DNA of 36,967 nt, taken from contig JAAVHT010000034.1 of the NCBI GenBank assembly GCA_014799565.1, positions 15,021 through 51,987 on the forward strand, in the 5' to 3' direction. Below are positions 1 through 7,913 of this stretch, one piece after another. The DNA comes from Clostridiales bacterium. GTDB lineage: Bacteria; Bacillota; Clostridia; Oscillospirales; Oscillospiraceae. Below the pieces are notes generated by a model. That model was not told the origin of the DNA. It made no database searches and saw only the letters and a list, made by a program, of their open reading frames with translations. Each line of letters opens with the position of its first letter. Within the stretch, counting starts at the first letter, position 1. Made by a program: the position numbers and the translations under genes.

Positions 1-1349
1 CTCTCGGGCAGGGGCACCCAGCCGCACTTCTCGCAGTTCACCATGGGGATGGGCTCGCCCCAGTAGCGCTGGCGGGAGAACACCCAGTCGCGCAGCTTGT
101 AGTTCACCTTGGCCTCGCCGATGCCCTTCTCCTCCAGCCATTTGGTGATGACGGGGATGGCGTCCTTGACGGTCAGGCCGTTGAGGAACTCGGAGTTGAC
201 CATGATGCCGGTGTCGTCCTTGGCGGTGAAGGCGGCTTTCTGCACGTCCTCGCCGCCGGACACCACTTCAATGATCTCACAGCCGAACTTCTTGGCGAAC
301 TCCCAGTCACGGTCGTCGTGGGCGGGAACGGCCATGATGGCCCCGGTGCCGTAGGTGGCCAGCACGTAGTCAGAGATGAAGATGGGGATCTCCCGGCCGT
401 TCACCGGGTTGACGCCCCGCACGCCGTCCAGGCAGACGCCGGTCTTTTCCTTGTTCAGCTCGGTGCGCTCCAGGTCGGACTTGGAGGCGGCGGCCTTCTG
501 GTAGGCGGTGACCTCGTCGGCGTTGGCCAGCTTGCCAGCCTCCAGCCAGCCCTTGACCAGGGCGTGCTCGGGGGACAGCACCATATAGGTCGCGCCAAAC
601 AGGGTGTCGGGACGGGTGGTGAACACCACGATGTCGTCCCCGGTGGTGGCCTTGAAGGTGACCTCCGCGCCGGTGGAGCGGCCGATCCAGTTGCGCTGCT
701 GGATCTTGACCCGCTCGATGAAGTCCACGTCGTCCAAATCGTCGATGAGCCGCTGGGCATACTCGGTGATTTTCAGCATCCACTGGGACTTCTCCTTGCG
801 GATGACGGGGGAGCCGCAGCGCTCGCACACGCCCTCCACGACCTCTTCGTTGGCGAGGACGCACTTGCAGGAGGTACACCAGTTCACCGGCATGGTGGCC
901 TTATAGGCCAGACCCTTTTTATAGAGCTGGAGGAAAATCCACTGGGTCCACTTGTAGTAGTTGGGGTCGGTGGTGTCCACCACCCGATCCCAGTCAAAAC
1001 CGTAACCCAAGCGCTTGAGCTGCTCAGTGAAGCGGGCAATGTTGTTTTTGGTCACCACGGCGGGGTGAATGTGGTTCTTGATGGCGTAGTTCTCCGTGGG
1101 CAGGCCGAAGGCGTCGAAGCCCATGGGGAACAGCACGTTGAACCCGTCCATCCGCTTTTTGCGGGTGACGATATCCATGGCGGTGTAGGGCCGGGGATGG
1201 CCCACGTGGAGCCCCTGGCCGGAGGGATAGGGGAACTCAATAAGGCCGTAGAACTTGGGCTTGTCACTGTGGTCGGCGGCGGCGTAGACCTTGGCCTCCT
1301 CCCAGCGCTTTTGCCACTTGGGCTCAATGGCGGCGAAATCGTATTTCAA
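1..1349 (-). CDS. leuS: Leucyl-tRNA synthetase, N-terminal part (cut by window edge)
   Basis: Class I aminoacyl-tRNA synthetase that charges tRNA-Leu in the cytoplasm. About 449 N-terminal residues are present; the C-terminal half lies outside the window. The protein shows the HIGH-type motif HVGHPRPYT, the bacterial LeuRS stretch [20 protein letters not shown], a four-cysteine zinc knuckle (CTSCK...CERC), and the editing-domain segment [19 protein letters not shown]. The start is taken as TTG at 1349 because AAGGGAG lies 8 nt upstream. The in-frame GTG at 1358 overlaps that ribosome site and is less likely. A strong sigma-A promoter lies just upstream. No T-box leader is present: the 5' UTR is only about 35 nt. 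Identification is secure; the exact start is likely. Confidence 0.96.
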   Translation of the reverse strand, partial: MKYDFAAIEPKWQKRWEEAKVYAAADHSDKPKFYGLIEFPYPSGQGLHVGHPRPYTAMDIVTRKKRMDGFNVLFPMGFDAFGLPTENYAIKNHIHPAVVTKNNIARFTEQLKRLGYGFDWDRVVDTTDPNYYKWTQWIFLQLYKKGLAYKATMPVNWCTSCKCVLANEEVVEGVCERCGSPVIRKEKSQWMLKITEYAQRLIDDLDDVDFIERVKIQQRNWIGRSTGAEVTFKATTGDDIVVFTTRPDTLFGATYMVLSPEHALVKGWLEAGKLANADEVTAYQKAAASKSDLERTELNKEKTGVCLDGVRGVNPVNGREIPIFISDYVLATYGTGAIMAVPAHDDRDWEFAKKFGCEIIEVVSGGEDVQKAAFTAKDDTGIMVNSEFLNGLTVKDAIPVITKWLEEKGIGEAKVNYKLRDWVFSRQRYWGEPIPMVNCEKCGWVPLPE

Positions 1350-1388
1350 GCTGAACACTCCCTTGGGTGATTTTTCTCAAGTCAAAAT

Positions 1389-1417
1389 ATTATATAGGAA
1401 AAATACCGGGATTGCAA
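1389..1417 (-). promoter_or_regulatory. Sigma-A promoter of leuS
   Basis: Read on the minus strand: TTGCAA (1417-1412), a 17-bp spacer, then a perfect TATAAT (1394-1389). Transcription should start near 1382, giving a leader of about 35 nt, too short for a T-box. Confidence 0.85.
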
Positions 1418-1448
1418 GGGCCTGGTTCGGAAAAGGCTGGGTGGATGA

Positions 1449-1482
1449 TGAAAAAACTCCCCGGCGCGGACGCCGGGGAGTT
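1449..1482 (-). terminator. Rho-independent terminator after the hydrogenase gene
   Basis: A perfect 12-bp stem (1455-1466 with 1471-1482) and a 4-nt loop, followed on the minus strand by TTTTTT. It lies 27 nt past the hydrogenase stop codon and separates that gene from the leuS promoter. Confidence 0.88.
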
Positions 1483-1509
1483 CTGCCTATTAAGAAAAGA
1501 GGTTCAAGC

Positions 1510-3009
1510 TCAGGCTTGTTCAGCGGCTACCCGGTTCTTCTCCACAGCTCCGCCGGGCTTCGTTTCGCTGCTGGTGGGCTCCGTCGAGCCTCCGGCGTTG
1601 TTGACGGCTTCGTTGATGGTGCGCTCTCCCGCCTGCTTGGCGTGCTTGGTCACCTCAACCTTGTTTTTGGGGCTGCGCATGATGACGGCGGGGCCCTGGA
1701 CACAGCCGCCCTGGCAGGCCATGCCCTCGATGAAGTTCTCGGGCAGCACGCCCTTGGACATCTTCAGCAGGGCGATCTTGCACTCCTCAATGCCGGAGCA
1801 GGGCAGGGTCTTGGCTTCCACGGAGCTGCCCATCTCCTTCAGCGCCTGGCCCACCGCCGCCGCCACGCCGCCGCTGGCGGCAAAGCTGCGGCCAAAGCCG
1901 CTGGCATGATCCAGGGGCGCCTCGGGCATCTGGGTCACGTCGATGTCCTTGGCGGCCAGCATGGAATACAGCTCCTCAAAGGTAAGCACATAGTCGATGG
2001 AGGAGCGGGTGCGCCCCAGATGGAACTCCCGCTTTTTGGCCACGCACGGGCCGATGAATACCACCCGGGCCAGGGGATCCCGATCCTTAATGTATCGGCC
2101 CAGCATGACCATGGGAGAGGGGGTGGTGGACACTCTGGGCACCATGTCGGGCATATGCCGCTCCACGAAGGCCACGAAGGCCGGGCAGCAGGAGGAGGTC
2201 ATGGGCTCGCCGCCCCGCTCATCAAACTCGGCGGCCTCCGCCTTGGCGGTCAGGTCGGCGCCCAAGGCTACCTCTCCTACGTCGTAGAAGCCCATCTCCT
2301 TCAGCGCGGCGGCCATCTGACCGGGGGTGCAGTCGAACTGCCCCACAAAAGAGGGGGCTAGAATGGCGTACACGTGCAGGCCCCACTTGTCCGCGCCCAT
2401 CAGCATCTGGATCACGTCCACGATGTAGGACTTGTCCATAATGGCACCGAAGGGGCACTGGATGACGCACTCGCCGCAGGAGATGCACTTGGTGGCGTCG
2501 ATGCTGGCCTTGCGATCCTCACCCATGGAGATGGCCTTGACCGGGCAGGCGCGCTCGCAGGGGCGCACATTCTTGGTGATGGCGCCGTAGGGGCAGGCCT
2601 GGATGCACTTGCCGCACAGCACGCACTTGGAGTGGTCGATGACAGAGCGGTGGTTCTCAATGCGGATGGCCCCCTTGGGGCACGCCTCCATACAGCGGTG
2701 GGCGATACAGCCCCGGCAGGACGGGCCTACGCTGATCTCGGTGACAGGGCACTCGTCACAGGCGATAGGCATGACTTCCACCAGAGAGGGGTTGGCCCGG
2801 TCGCCGCCCATGGCCATCTTCACCCGGCTGGTGACCACGGCCCGCTCTTTGTAGATGCAGCAGCGCATCTGGGCCTCGGGGCCGGGGACGATCTCCTCTG
2901 GGATATTCAGCAAATCATTGCCCTGAAGCTTGTCGTTCCAGGCCAGACGGGCTACGGCGGTAAGTACCTTGTCCTTCAGCTCCTGGACGGTAGTTTCGTA
3001 ATGACGCAT
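1510..3009 (-). CDS. Monomeric [FeFe]-hydrogenase with N-terminal ferredoxin domains (group B-like)
   Basis: 499 residues, cytoplasmic. It is expected to interconvert protons and H2 using reduced ferredoxin. The N-terminal third carries several [4Fe-4S] motifs: CRGCIAHRCMEACP near residue 98, CVLCGKCIQACP near 129 and CISCGECVIQCP near 175. The H-cluster domain shows TSSCCPAF (about 271-278), GPCVAKKRE (about 320-328) and EGMACQGGCVQGP (about 428-440), so all four H-cluster cysteines are present. The GPC form of the second motif and ACQGGCVQGP instead of ACPGGC resemble the less-studied group B enzymes; that assignment is from memory. The last ~45 residues are a low-complexity tail. Start at 3009: GGAGGAGGA lies a few bases upstream. 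An earlier in-frame ATG at 3120 would start upstream of the promoter. Single-gene transcript with its own promoter and terminator. Confidence 0.9.
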   Translation of the reverse strand: MRHYETTVQELKDKVLTAVARLAWNDKLQGNDLLNIPEEIVPGPEAQMRCCIYKERAVVTSRVKMAMGGDRANPSLVEVMPIACDECPVTEISVGPSCRGCIAHRCMEACPKGAIRIENHRSVIDHSKCVLCGKCIQACPYGAITKNVRPCERACPVKAISMGEDRKASIDATKCISCGECVIQCPFGAIMDKSYIVDVIQMLMGADKWGLHVYAILAPSFVGQFDCTPGQMAAALKEMGFYDVGEVALGADLTAKAEAAEFDERGGEPMTSSCCPAFVAFVERHMPDMVPRVSTTPSPMVMLGRYIKDRDPLARVVFIGPCVAKKREFHLGRTRSSIDYVLTFEELYSMLAAKDIDVTQMPEAPLDHASGFGRSFAASGGVAAAVGQALKEMGSSVEAKTLPCSGIEECKIALLKMSKGVLPENFIEGMACQGGCVQGPAVIMRSPKNKVEVTKHAKQAGERTINEAVNNAGGSTEPTSSETKPGGAVEKNRVAAEQA

Positions 3010-3047
3010 GGCAGCTCCTCCTCCAAAAACTAGAAAAGTAGTATGAT

Positions 3048-3073
3048 TTGTTAAAAAATTATCGAACGATAAT
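3048..3073. promoter_or_regulatory. Operator-like palindrome with overlapping Rex-like site at the hydrogenase start point
   Basis: A perfect inverted repeat ATTATCG-AA-CGATAAT (3058-3073) overlaps the predicted transcription start. An overlapping 18-mer, TTGTTAAAAAATTATCGA (3048-3065), has one full half-site of the clostridial Rex consensus TTGTTAA-N4-TTAACAA and a degraded second half (5 of 7). The position suits repression. Which protein binds is not shown by the sequence. Confidence 0.55.
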
Positions 3074-3076
3074 GGA

Positions 3077-3105
3077 ATTATATCGTTTCTAATCCTTTGC
3101 GTCAA
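3077..3105 (-). promoter_or_regulatory. Sigma-A promoter of the hydrogenase gene
   Basis: On the minus strand: TTGACG (3105-3100), 17-bp spacer, TATAAT (3082-3077). The start point should fall near 3070, inside the palindrome at 3058-3073. Confidence 0.85.
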
Positions 3106-3231
3106 GCCATAAAGCGACATATTTCAGGTGAAAATTTGTGGCGGATCTGCCAGCTGGGAAGAGCGGGGCATCACACTGGGAAAATATGAGAGGCAGCCAA
3201 CAAAAATGACGGATTTCCGGGCCATTTTCCC

Positions 3232-3260
3232 TTGACAATTCCGCCCGGGCCATGTTATAT
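3232..3260 (+). promoter_or_regulatory. Sigma-A promoter of the sugar ABC ATPase gene
   Basis: TTGACA (3232-3237), 17-bp spacer, TTATAT (3255-3260). It leaves an unusually long leader of about 230-260 nt before the gene. Confidence 0.82.
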
Positions 3261-3267
3261 TTTTACC

Positions 3268-3493
3268 AGTACCATAGCGTTCATCTGCAATGATGGATCC
3301 GGCGGAGCTTATGAGCCGCTTTTCCATACCAGCGCCTGCGGGCGCACTAAATTGACGGGCCGCGGACTACTCCATTCAAATAGTCCGTGGTACTGAAAAA
3401 AGGAGGAAAAAATACCGCTGCGACTTGCGGTGCGGCAGTGTGGAGACCTGTCGCAAAGTTCCCGGAACATATGCGTCCGGGAATGAGGTGGAG
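3268..3493 (+). promoter_or_regulatory. Long structured 5' leader of the sugar ABC ATPase gene
   Basis: The leader has three visible hairpins: GGCGG...CCGCT near 3300-3320, GCGCC/GGCGC near 3333-3346, and a 10-bp stem with one G-U pair (3360-3369 with 3381-3390, 11-nt loop). Right after the last stem is AGGAGG (3401-3406) with no ATG, GTG or TTG at normal spacing. I do not recognise a known riboswitch class. Confidence 0.45.
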
Positions 3494-3526
3494 ATGGCGG
3501 AGGCCGCTCCATCAAAGTCGGGTACT

Positions 3527-4717
3527 ATGGCCGGTTTGTCCCTGAAGAACATCATGAAGATCTATCCCCACAGCGGCGACCAGAAGAAGGCGAAGAAGAA
3601 GAAGGGCGAGCCCGAGAAGAAGACCAATCTGCAGGTCACGGAAGAGGGCGTCATCGCCGTTCAGAAGTTCAACCTGGAGATCGCGGACAAGGAGTTCATC
3701 GTGCTGGTCGGCCCCTCCGGCTGCGGCAAGTCCACCACCCTGCGCATGGTGGCCGGCCTGGAGGAGATCTCCGGCGGCGAGCTGTACATCGACGGCAAGC
3801 TGATGAACGACGTCGCCCCCAAGGATCGCGACATCGCCATGGTGTTCCAAAGCTACGCTCTGTACCCCCACATGACCGTGTATGAGAACATGGCCTTCCC
3901 CCTGAAGCTCCGCAAGATGCCCAAGGATCAGATCGACAAGGCCGTGCGCGAGGCGGCTGAGACCCTGGACATCACCCAGTATCTGGATCGTAAGCCCAAG
4001 GCCCTGTCCGGCGGCCAGCGTCAGCGTGTGGCCATCGGCCGCGCTATCGTCCGTGAGCCCAAGGTGCTGCTGATGGACGAGCCGCTGTCCAACCTGGACG
4101 CCAAGCTCCGTAACCAGATGCGCGCCGAGATCATCAAGCTCCGCCAGAAGATCAACACCACCTTCATGTACGTCACCCATGACCAGACCGAGGCCATGAC
4201 CCTGGGCGACCGTATCGTCATCATGAAGGACGGCTTCATCCAGCAGATCGGCACCCCCCAGGAGGTGTTCGACCATCCCGCCAACCTGTTCGTGGCCGGC
4301 TTCATCGGCACCCCGCAGATGAACTTCTTCGATGCCAAGCTGGTTAACGAGGGCGGCAAGTACGCCGTGTCCGTGGGCGGCTGCAAGGTGGTTCTCTCCG
4401 AGGAGAAGCAGAAGAACCTGTCCGCCAAGAAGGTGGCCGCGCAGGATGTCACCATGGGCGTTCGTCCCAGCCACATGGTGCTGTCCAAGGATCCGGCCAA
4501 CACCCTGTCCGCCGTCATCGAGGTGTCCGAGCTGATGGGCAGCGAGGTTCACTTCCACGCCAACGCCAATGGCAAGGATGTGGTCGTGATCGTTCCCACC
4601 ATGGATGCCGACGGTGAGCGCATCGACTCTTACCACTCCGGCGACAAGCTGAACCTGACCTTCAGCGGCAATGTGTGCCATGTCTTCGACAAGGACGGTA
4701 AGAACCTGGAGTTCTAA
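3527..4717 (+). CDS. Sugar ABC importer ATPase, MsmK/MsmX/UgpC family (orphan)
   Basis: 396-residue cytoplasmic ATPase that would power carbohydrate ABC importers. It has Walker A GPSGCGKST (about 62-70), Q-loop FQSYALYPHMT, signature LSGGQRQRVAIGRA, Walker B VLLMDEPLSNLDAKL and the switch-histidine segment TFMYVTHDQTEAM, followed by the C-terminal TOBE-type regulatory domain typical of MalK/UgpC. A lysine-rich insert of about 26 residues (roughly 15-40) sits between the first two strands. No permease or binding-protein gene is nearby, so it may serve several importers, as MsmX does in Bacillus. MAGLSLKN at 3527 is chosen because family homology starts there, although no ribosome site is clear. 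ATG at 3494 (11 residues longer) is the alternative, with AGGTGG only 2 nt upstream. Confidence 0.92.
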   Translation: MAGLSLKNIMKIYPHSGDQKKAKKKKGEPEKKTNLQVTEEGVIAVQKFNLEIADKEFIVLVGPSGCGKSTTLRMVAGLEEISGGELYIDGKLMNDVAPKDRDIAMVFQSYALYPHMTVYENMAFPLKLRKMPKDQIDKAVREAAETLDITQYLDRKPKALSGGQRQRVAIGRAIVREPKVLLMDEPLSNLDAKLRNQMRAEIIKLRQKINTTFMYVTHDQTEAMTLGDRIVIMKDGFIQQIGTPQEVFDHPANLFVAGFIGTPQMNFFDAKLVNEGGKYAVSVGGCKVVLSEEKQKNLSAKKVAAQDVTMGVRPSHMVLSKDPANTLSAVIEVSELMGSEVHFHANANGKDVVVIVPTMDADGERIDSYHSGDKLNLTFSGNVCHVFDKDGKNLEF

Positions 4718-4730
4718 TTCCAAACAGCGC

Positions 4731-4770
4731 AACAAAAAGAGCGGCACGCCTGAGGCGTGCCGCTCTTCTC
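4731..4770. terminator. Bidirectional terminator between the ABC ATPase gene and malQ
   Basis: A perfect 14-bp stem (4737-4750 with 4754-4767) and a 3-nt loop. It is followed by TTTTTG on the minus strand (malQ) and by a weaker TCTCATTT on the plus strand. The malQ stop codon overlaps its edge. Confidence 0.88.
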
Positions 4771-6268
4771 ATTTGGTTGTGACCGCTTTCCTGGGCAGAC
4801 GCTGGTAGACCTCCATCTCCCGACGCAGGCGGTGGGCCAGCTGGGGGGTAAATACGCCGGGCAGAGCCCGCCATTTCCAGTTCTCGCCAAGGGTGGAGGG
4901 GATGTTCATCCGGGCCTCGGTGCCCAGACCCAGCAGATCCTGGGCCTGCATGATCGCCAGATCGGCGGGAGACGCCCAGGCGCCGCGCATCATGCCCCAG
5001 TGGTAGCCCTCCCGGCTGGACAGACGGAGGTATGCCTTGGCAAAGGATACGTCCTTTTTGGGGGCGGTGGCCATCCAGCCCAGGATGGTGTCGTTGTCAT
5101 GGGTGCCGGTATACGCCACGCAGTGGGTGGGATAGCAGTGGGGCAGGTAATCGCTGCCGGTGTCCCGGCTGTCAAAGGCGAACTCCAACACCTTCATGCC
5201 GGGATAGCCGGTGTCCCGCAGCAGCTCGCGCACCGAATCGGTGAGGAAGCCCAGATCCTCGGCGATGATATCCTGCTCGCCCAGCCGTGCGTTGACCGCC
5301 TTGAAGAAGTCCAGGCCAGGGCCGGGACGCCAGCGGCCGTTTTTGGCAGTGGTATCCCCATAGGGAATGGCGTAGTAGGCGTCAAAGCCCCGGAAGTGAT
5401 CGATGCGCAGGGTGTCGTAGAGCTGGAACTGGAACGCGATCCGCCGCAGCCACCACTGGTAGCCGTCCTGCTTCATCCGATCCCAGTTGAACAGCGGATT
5501 GCCCCACAGCTGGCCGTCGGCGGAGAAGCCGTCGGGGGGGCAGCCCGCCACTTCGGTGGGCAGGCCGTTCTCGTCCAGCTGAAATTGATCGGGATTGGCC
5601 CAGACGTCGGCGCTGTCCCCGGATACGTAGATAGGCACATCGCCGATGATGGAGATTCCAAGCCCGTTGGCATAGGACTTTAAGGCGTTCCACTGGCGGA
5701 TGAACAGGAACTGAACCGCTTTCCAGAAGTCGACCTCGTCCGCCAACTCTTTTTTGGCGGCGGCCAGGGCGGACTTGCGGCGCAGCCGGATGTCCGGCTC
5801 CCAGGTGAACCAGGACGCGCCGCCGTGCTTGTCTTTCAAGGCCATGAACAGAGCGTAATCGTCCAACCAGGTGGAGGTTTTGCAGAACATTTTGTACTCA
5901 TGGGGCGGATTGGCCAGCAAACGGCGGGCTGCCTTTTTCAGCACCTGATACCGGGTGATGTACATCAGGCCATAATCCACGCTCTGCGGGTCGCCGCCCC
6001 AGTTCAGACTCTGGTATTCGTCCGGTTCCAGCAGTCCGTCCGCCGCCAGATCGTCCAGGTCGATGAAATAGGGGTTGCCGGCAAAGGAGGAGAAGGACTG
6101 GTAGGGAGAGTCGCCGTAGCTGGTGGGACAGATGGGCAGGACCTGCCAATAGGTCTGTCCCGCCGCCGCCAGAAAGTCCGCGAATTCCCGGGCGGCCGCG
6201 CCCAGCGTGCCGATACCGTAAGGAGAGGACAGAGAGGAGATGGGCATCAGGATTCCCGCTGTTCTCAC
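4769..6268 (-). CDS. malQ: 4-alpha-glucanotransferase (amylomaltase, GH77)
   Basis: 499 residues, the usual length for GH77. It transfers alpha-1,4-glucan segments between maltooligosaccharides and releases glucose, in cytoplasmic starch/maltodextrin use or glycogen turnover. N-terminal GILMPISSLSSPYGIGTLG and YWQVLPICPTSYGDSPYQSFSSFAGNPYFIDL are typical. The catalytic segments are LRIDHFRGFDAYY (nucleophile Asp), IIAEDLG (acid/base Glu) and GTHDNDTILGW (third acidic residue). The start is GTG at 6268, with AAGGGG 10 nt upstream. It is transcribed alone, converging on the sugar ABC ATPase gene, which fits a shared role in oligosaccharide use. Confidence 0.95.
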   Translation of the reverse strand: MRTAGILMPISSLSSPYGIGTLGAAAREFADFLAAAGQTYWQVLPICPTSYGDSPYQSFSSFAGNPYFIDLDDLAADGLLEPDEYQSLNWGGDPQSVDYGLMYITRYQVLKKAARRLLANPPHEYKMFCKTSTWLDDYALFMALKDKHGGASWFTWEPDIRLRRKSALAAAKKELADEVDFWKAVQFLFIRQWNALKSYANGLGISIIGDVPIYVSGDSADVWANPDQFQLDENGLPTEVAGCPPDGFSADGQLWGNPLFNWDRMKQDGYQWWLRRIAFQFQLYDTLRIDHFRGFDAYYAIPYGDTTAKNGRWRPGPGLDFFKAVNARLGEQDIIAEDLGFLTDSVRELLRDTGYPGMKVLEFAFDSRDTGSDYLPHCYPTHCVAYTGTHDNDTILGWMATAPKKDVSFAKAYLRLSSREGYHWGMMRGAWASPADLAIMQAQDLLGLGTEARMNIPSTLGENWKWRALPGVFTPQLAHRLRREMEVYQRLPRKAVTTK

Positions 6269-6385
6269 GTTGTGAAATCCCCTTTCTCAATGGATTTTGG
6301 TCAATCGGACGGGTGTGGAACACGGCCCGGCTCAGCCGGACGACGCCTCAATGGCCGTGGGTGCCCATCCCTTTTGCAATTAAAT

Positions 6386-6414
6386 ATTTTACCTTATAAC
6401 CGCTTGAGTTGCAA
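6386..6414 (-). promoter_or_regulatory. Sigma-A promoter of malQ
   Basis: On the minus strand: TTGCAA (6414-6409), 17-bp spacer, TAAAAT (6391-6386). The leader is about 110 nt. Confidence 0.82.
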
Positions 6415-6452
6415 CCCCTTTTTATGATTCAGCTCCTCCCCTTAACGCGTTT

Positions 6453-6483
6453 GCGCCCCCGCTTTCATGGAAAGCGGGGGCGC
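6453..6483 (-). terminator. GC-rich hairpin after lexA, without a U-tract
   Basis: A perfect 14-bp stem (6453-6466 with 6470-6483) and a 3-nt loop, 24 nt past the lexA stop. Neither strand has a T-run after it, so it may act as a 3'-end stabiliser or a weak terminator. Confidence 0.5.
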
Positions 6484-6507
6484 CTGACGGTAACATACGG
6501 GGGCGCG

Positions 6508-7110
6508 TCAATAGCGGCGGATGACCGCCACCACGCGGCCCAGGATGGAGCAGCCCTCGCCGTCGATGGGCTGGTATTCCGGGCTGGAGTTCTCGGGATA
6601 GAGCCAGATGTGGCCGTCGCTCTCCCGGCGGAAGGTCTTGACGGTGGCCTCGTCCTCGAACAGCGCCACCACGATATCGCCATTGCGGGCCAGATGCTGC
6701 TGGTGGATCACCACCAGGTCGCCGGGGAGTATGCCCGCCTCGATCATGGACTCACCCCGAACCTTCAGGGCGAAGTGTTCCCCGGTGAGGCCGCCGGTGT
6801 CAAAGGTGAGGTACTCCTCAATGTTCTCCTGGGCCAGGATGGGGGAGCCCGCCGCCACATAACCCACCAGGGGCACCTGATCCTTGCGGCCGTGGGTGGG
6901 GTCGGTGATGGTGATGGCCCGGGTCTTGCCCTCGGCCTGGGAGATGCAGCCCGCCTCCCGCAGGCCCTTCAAGTGGAAGTGGACGGTGGCGGGGGACTTC
7001 AGCCCCACGGCCTCGGCGATCTCCCGCACCGAGGGGGGATAGCCGTGTTCATCGGCGAAGGCCAGAATATAGTCGTAGATCTGCTGCTGTTTTGGGGTCA
7101 ATTTAGCCAT
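6508..7110 (-). CDS. lexA: LexA repressor, SOS response
   Basis: 200-residue self-cleaving repressor of DNA-damage genes. The N-terminal winged helix contains PPSVREIAEAVGLKSPATVHFHLKGL. The cleavage site is the Ala-Gly bond in YVAAGSP (about 87-88). The catalytic serine is in GESM (about 121) and the lysine in ATVKTF (about 158). The start at 7110 has GGAAGGAG 8 nt upstream. The longer frame that adds MEGACA has no such site. It has its own promoter, overlapped by a LexA box, so autoregulation is expected. Confidence 0.97.
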   Translation of the reverse strand: MAKLTPKQQQIYDYILAFADEHGYPPSVREIAEAVGLKSPATVHFHLKGLREAGCISQAEGKTRAITITDPTHGRKDQVPLVGYVAAGSPILAQENIEEYLTFDTGGLTGEHFALKVRGESMIEAGILPGDLVVIHQQHLARNGDIVVALFEDEATVKTFRRESDGHIWLYPENSSPEYQPIDGEGCSILGRVVAVIRRY

Positions 7111-7209
7111 GGCGCAAGCTCCTTCCAAAGTCGTCCCATGACGGGGGACGCTGAACGTTTTCGGCTGTGCCTTACGGTCTGCAACAGGCGCTTTTTAGCT
7201 CATGTCAGC

Positions 7210-7248
7210 ATTATAACACAGAGCGTTCGAAATGTCAAACGTTCGTTC
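7210..7248 (-). promoter_or_regulatory. lexA promoter with overlapping LexA box
   Basis: On the minus strand: perfect TTGACA (7238-7233), 17-bp spacer, perfect TATAAT (7215-7210). The 12-mer GAACGAACGTTT (7248-7237) matches the Firmicutes/Clostridia box GAAC-N4-GTTY and overlaps the -35 element, as expected for autorepression. The box also touches the stop codon of the upstream gene. Confidence 0.85.
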
Positions 7249-7913
7249 TAAATTTTCTTTGATTTTGTGCGGATGAGGTCAAACGTGCTGAGGGCGGCGC
7301 AGCCCAGCACCAGAATGGCCAGGATCAGGATGGCGCAGTTGCGGAAAAAGGCTTCGGGCAGGATATTGATGATCTGATCCTGGGCGGGGTCAAACAGCCA
7401 GTTGTCCTTGCCGGGGAAAAACAGGGCGTGGAACACCACAAAGGCCCGGTCAAAGTCCAGGGCGGCCAGGGCGGCGACGATGAGGAACACGATCCCCAGT
7501 CCGGCTCCCGCCCAGAAGGCGGGCCCCCGGCCCAGCAGACGGGCGGGCCTTGTCCGGCCCTTCCAGATGAGGTAGGCCAACGCCCCCAGCGTGCCCAGGG
7601 CGCAGGCCAGGGCGGTCAGATCCAGCAGGAACAGCCTCCGCACATCGGTAAAGTGACTCCTGCCGCTGTCAGACCACTTCAGCACGCCGGTGGAGAACTG
7701 GTCGCGCTGGCCCAGGCAGTAGTCCAGCATCTCGCCGTAGGCGGTCTTGATCTCATCCCGGGTCAGGCCGGTGCGCTCCTCCAGCGCCAGCGGGCCGATG
7801 TGGGCGTAGTAAAAGGGGCGGCAGAGGATGGGCGCGGCGATGGCCCCGGTGAGCAGGGCCAGGGCCGTCATGACGGCCAGGAGGACGGAGAGGGGTTTAC
7901 TGGTTTTCTTCAT
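7248..7913 (-). CDS. TIGR01906/DUF1461-like integral membrane protein
   Basis: 221 residues with about five hydrophobic segments: near the N-terminus (LSVLLAVMTALALLTGAIAAPILC), two in the middle (LFLLDLTALACALGTLGALAYLIW; FWAGAGLGIVFLIVAALAAL) and one at the end (FRNCAILILAILVLGCAAL). The layout and the segment ALFFPGKDNWLFDPAQDQIINILPEAFF look like the TIGR01906 (DUF1461) membrane family, whose function is unknown to me. Start 7913: AAAGGAGG lies 6 nt upstream. Its start overlaps the end of the preceding gene by 17 nt, so it is the last gene of the dus operon. No terminator separates it from lexA, whose promoter begins inside its stop codon. Confidence 0.75.
   Translation of the reverse strand: MKKTSKPLSVLLAVMTALALLTGAIAAPILCRPFYYAHIGPLALEERTGLTRDEIKTAYGEMLDYCLGQRDQFSTGVLKWSDSGRSHFTDVRRLFLLDLTALACALGTLGALAYLIWKGRTRPARLLGRGPAFWAGAGLGIVFLIVAALAALDFDRAFVVFHALFFPGKDNWLFDPAQDQIINILPEAFFRNCAILILAILVLGCAALSTFDLIRTKSKKI

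Noticed and set aside
318-1370. Long plus-strand open frame opposite leuS
   Set aside because: Shadow of leuS in GC-rich DNA; rich in Gly/Val/His with no family features. The same holds for the long frames opposite malQ, the ABC ATPase gene, spoIIE, infB, nusA and argS.
1350-1440. T-box riboswitch before leuS
   Set aside because: The promoter lies only about 35 nt from the start codon and no T-box sequence is present.
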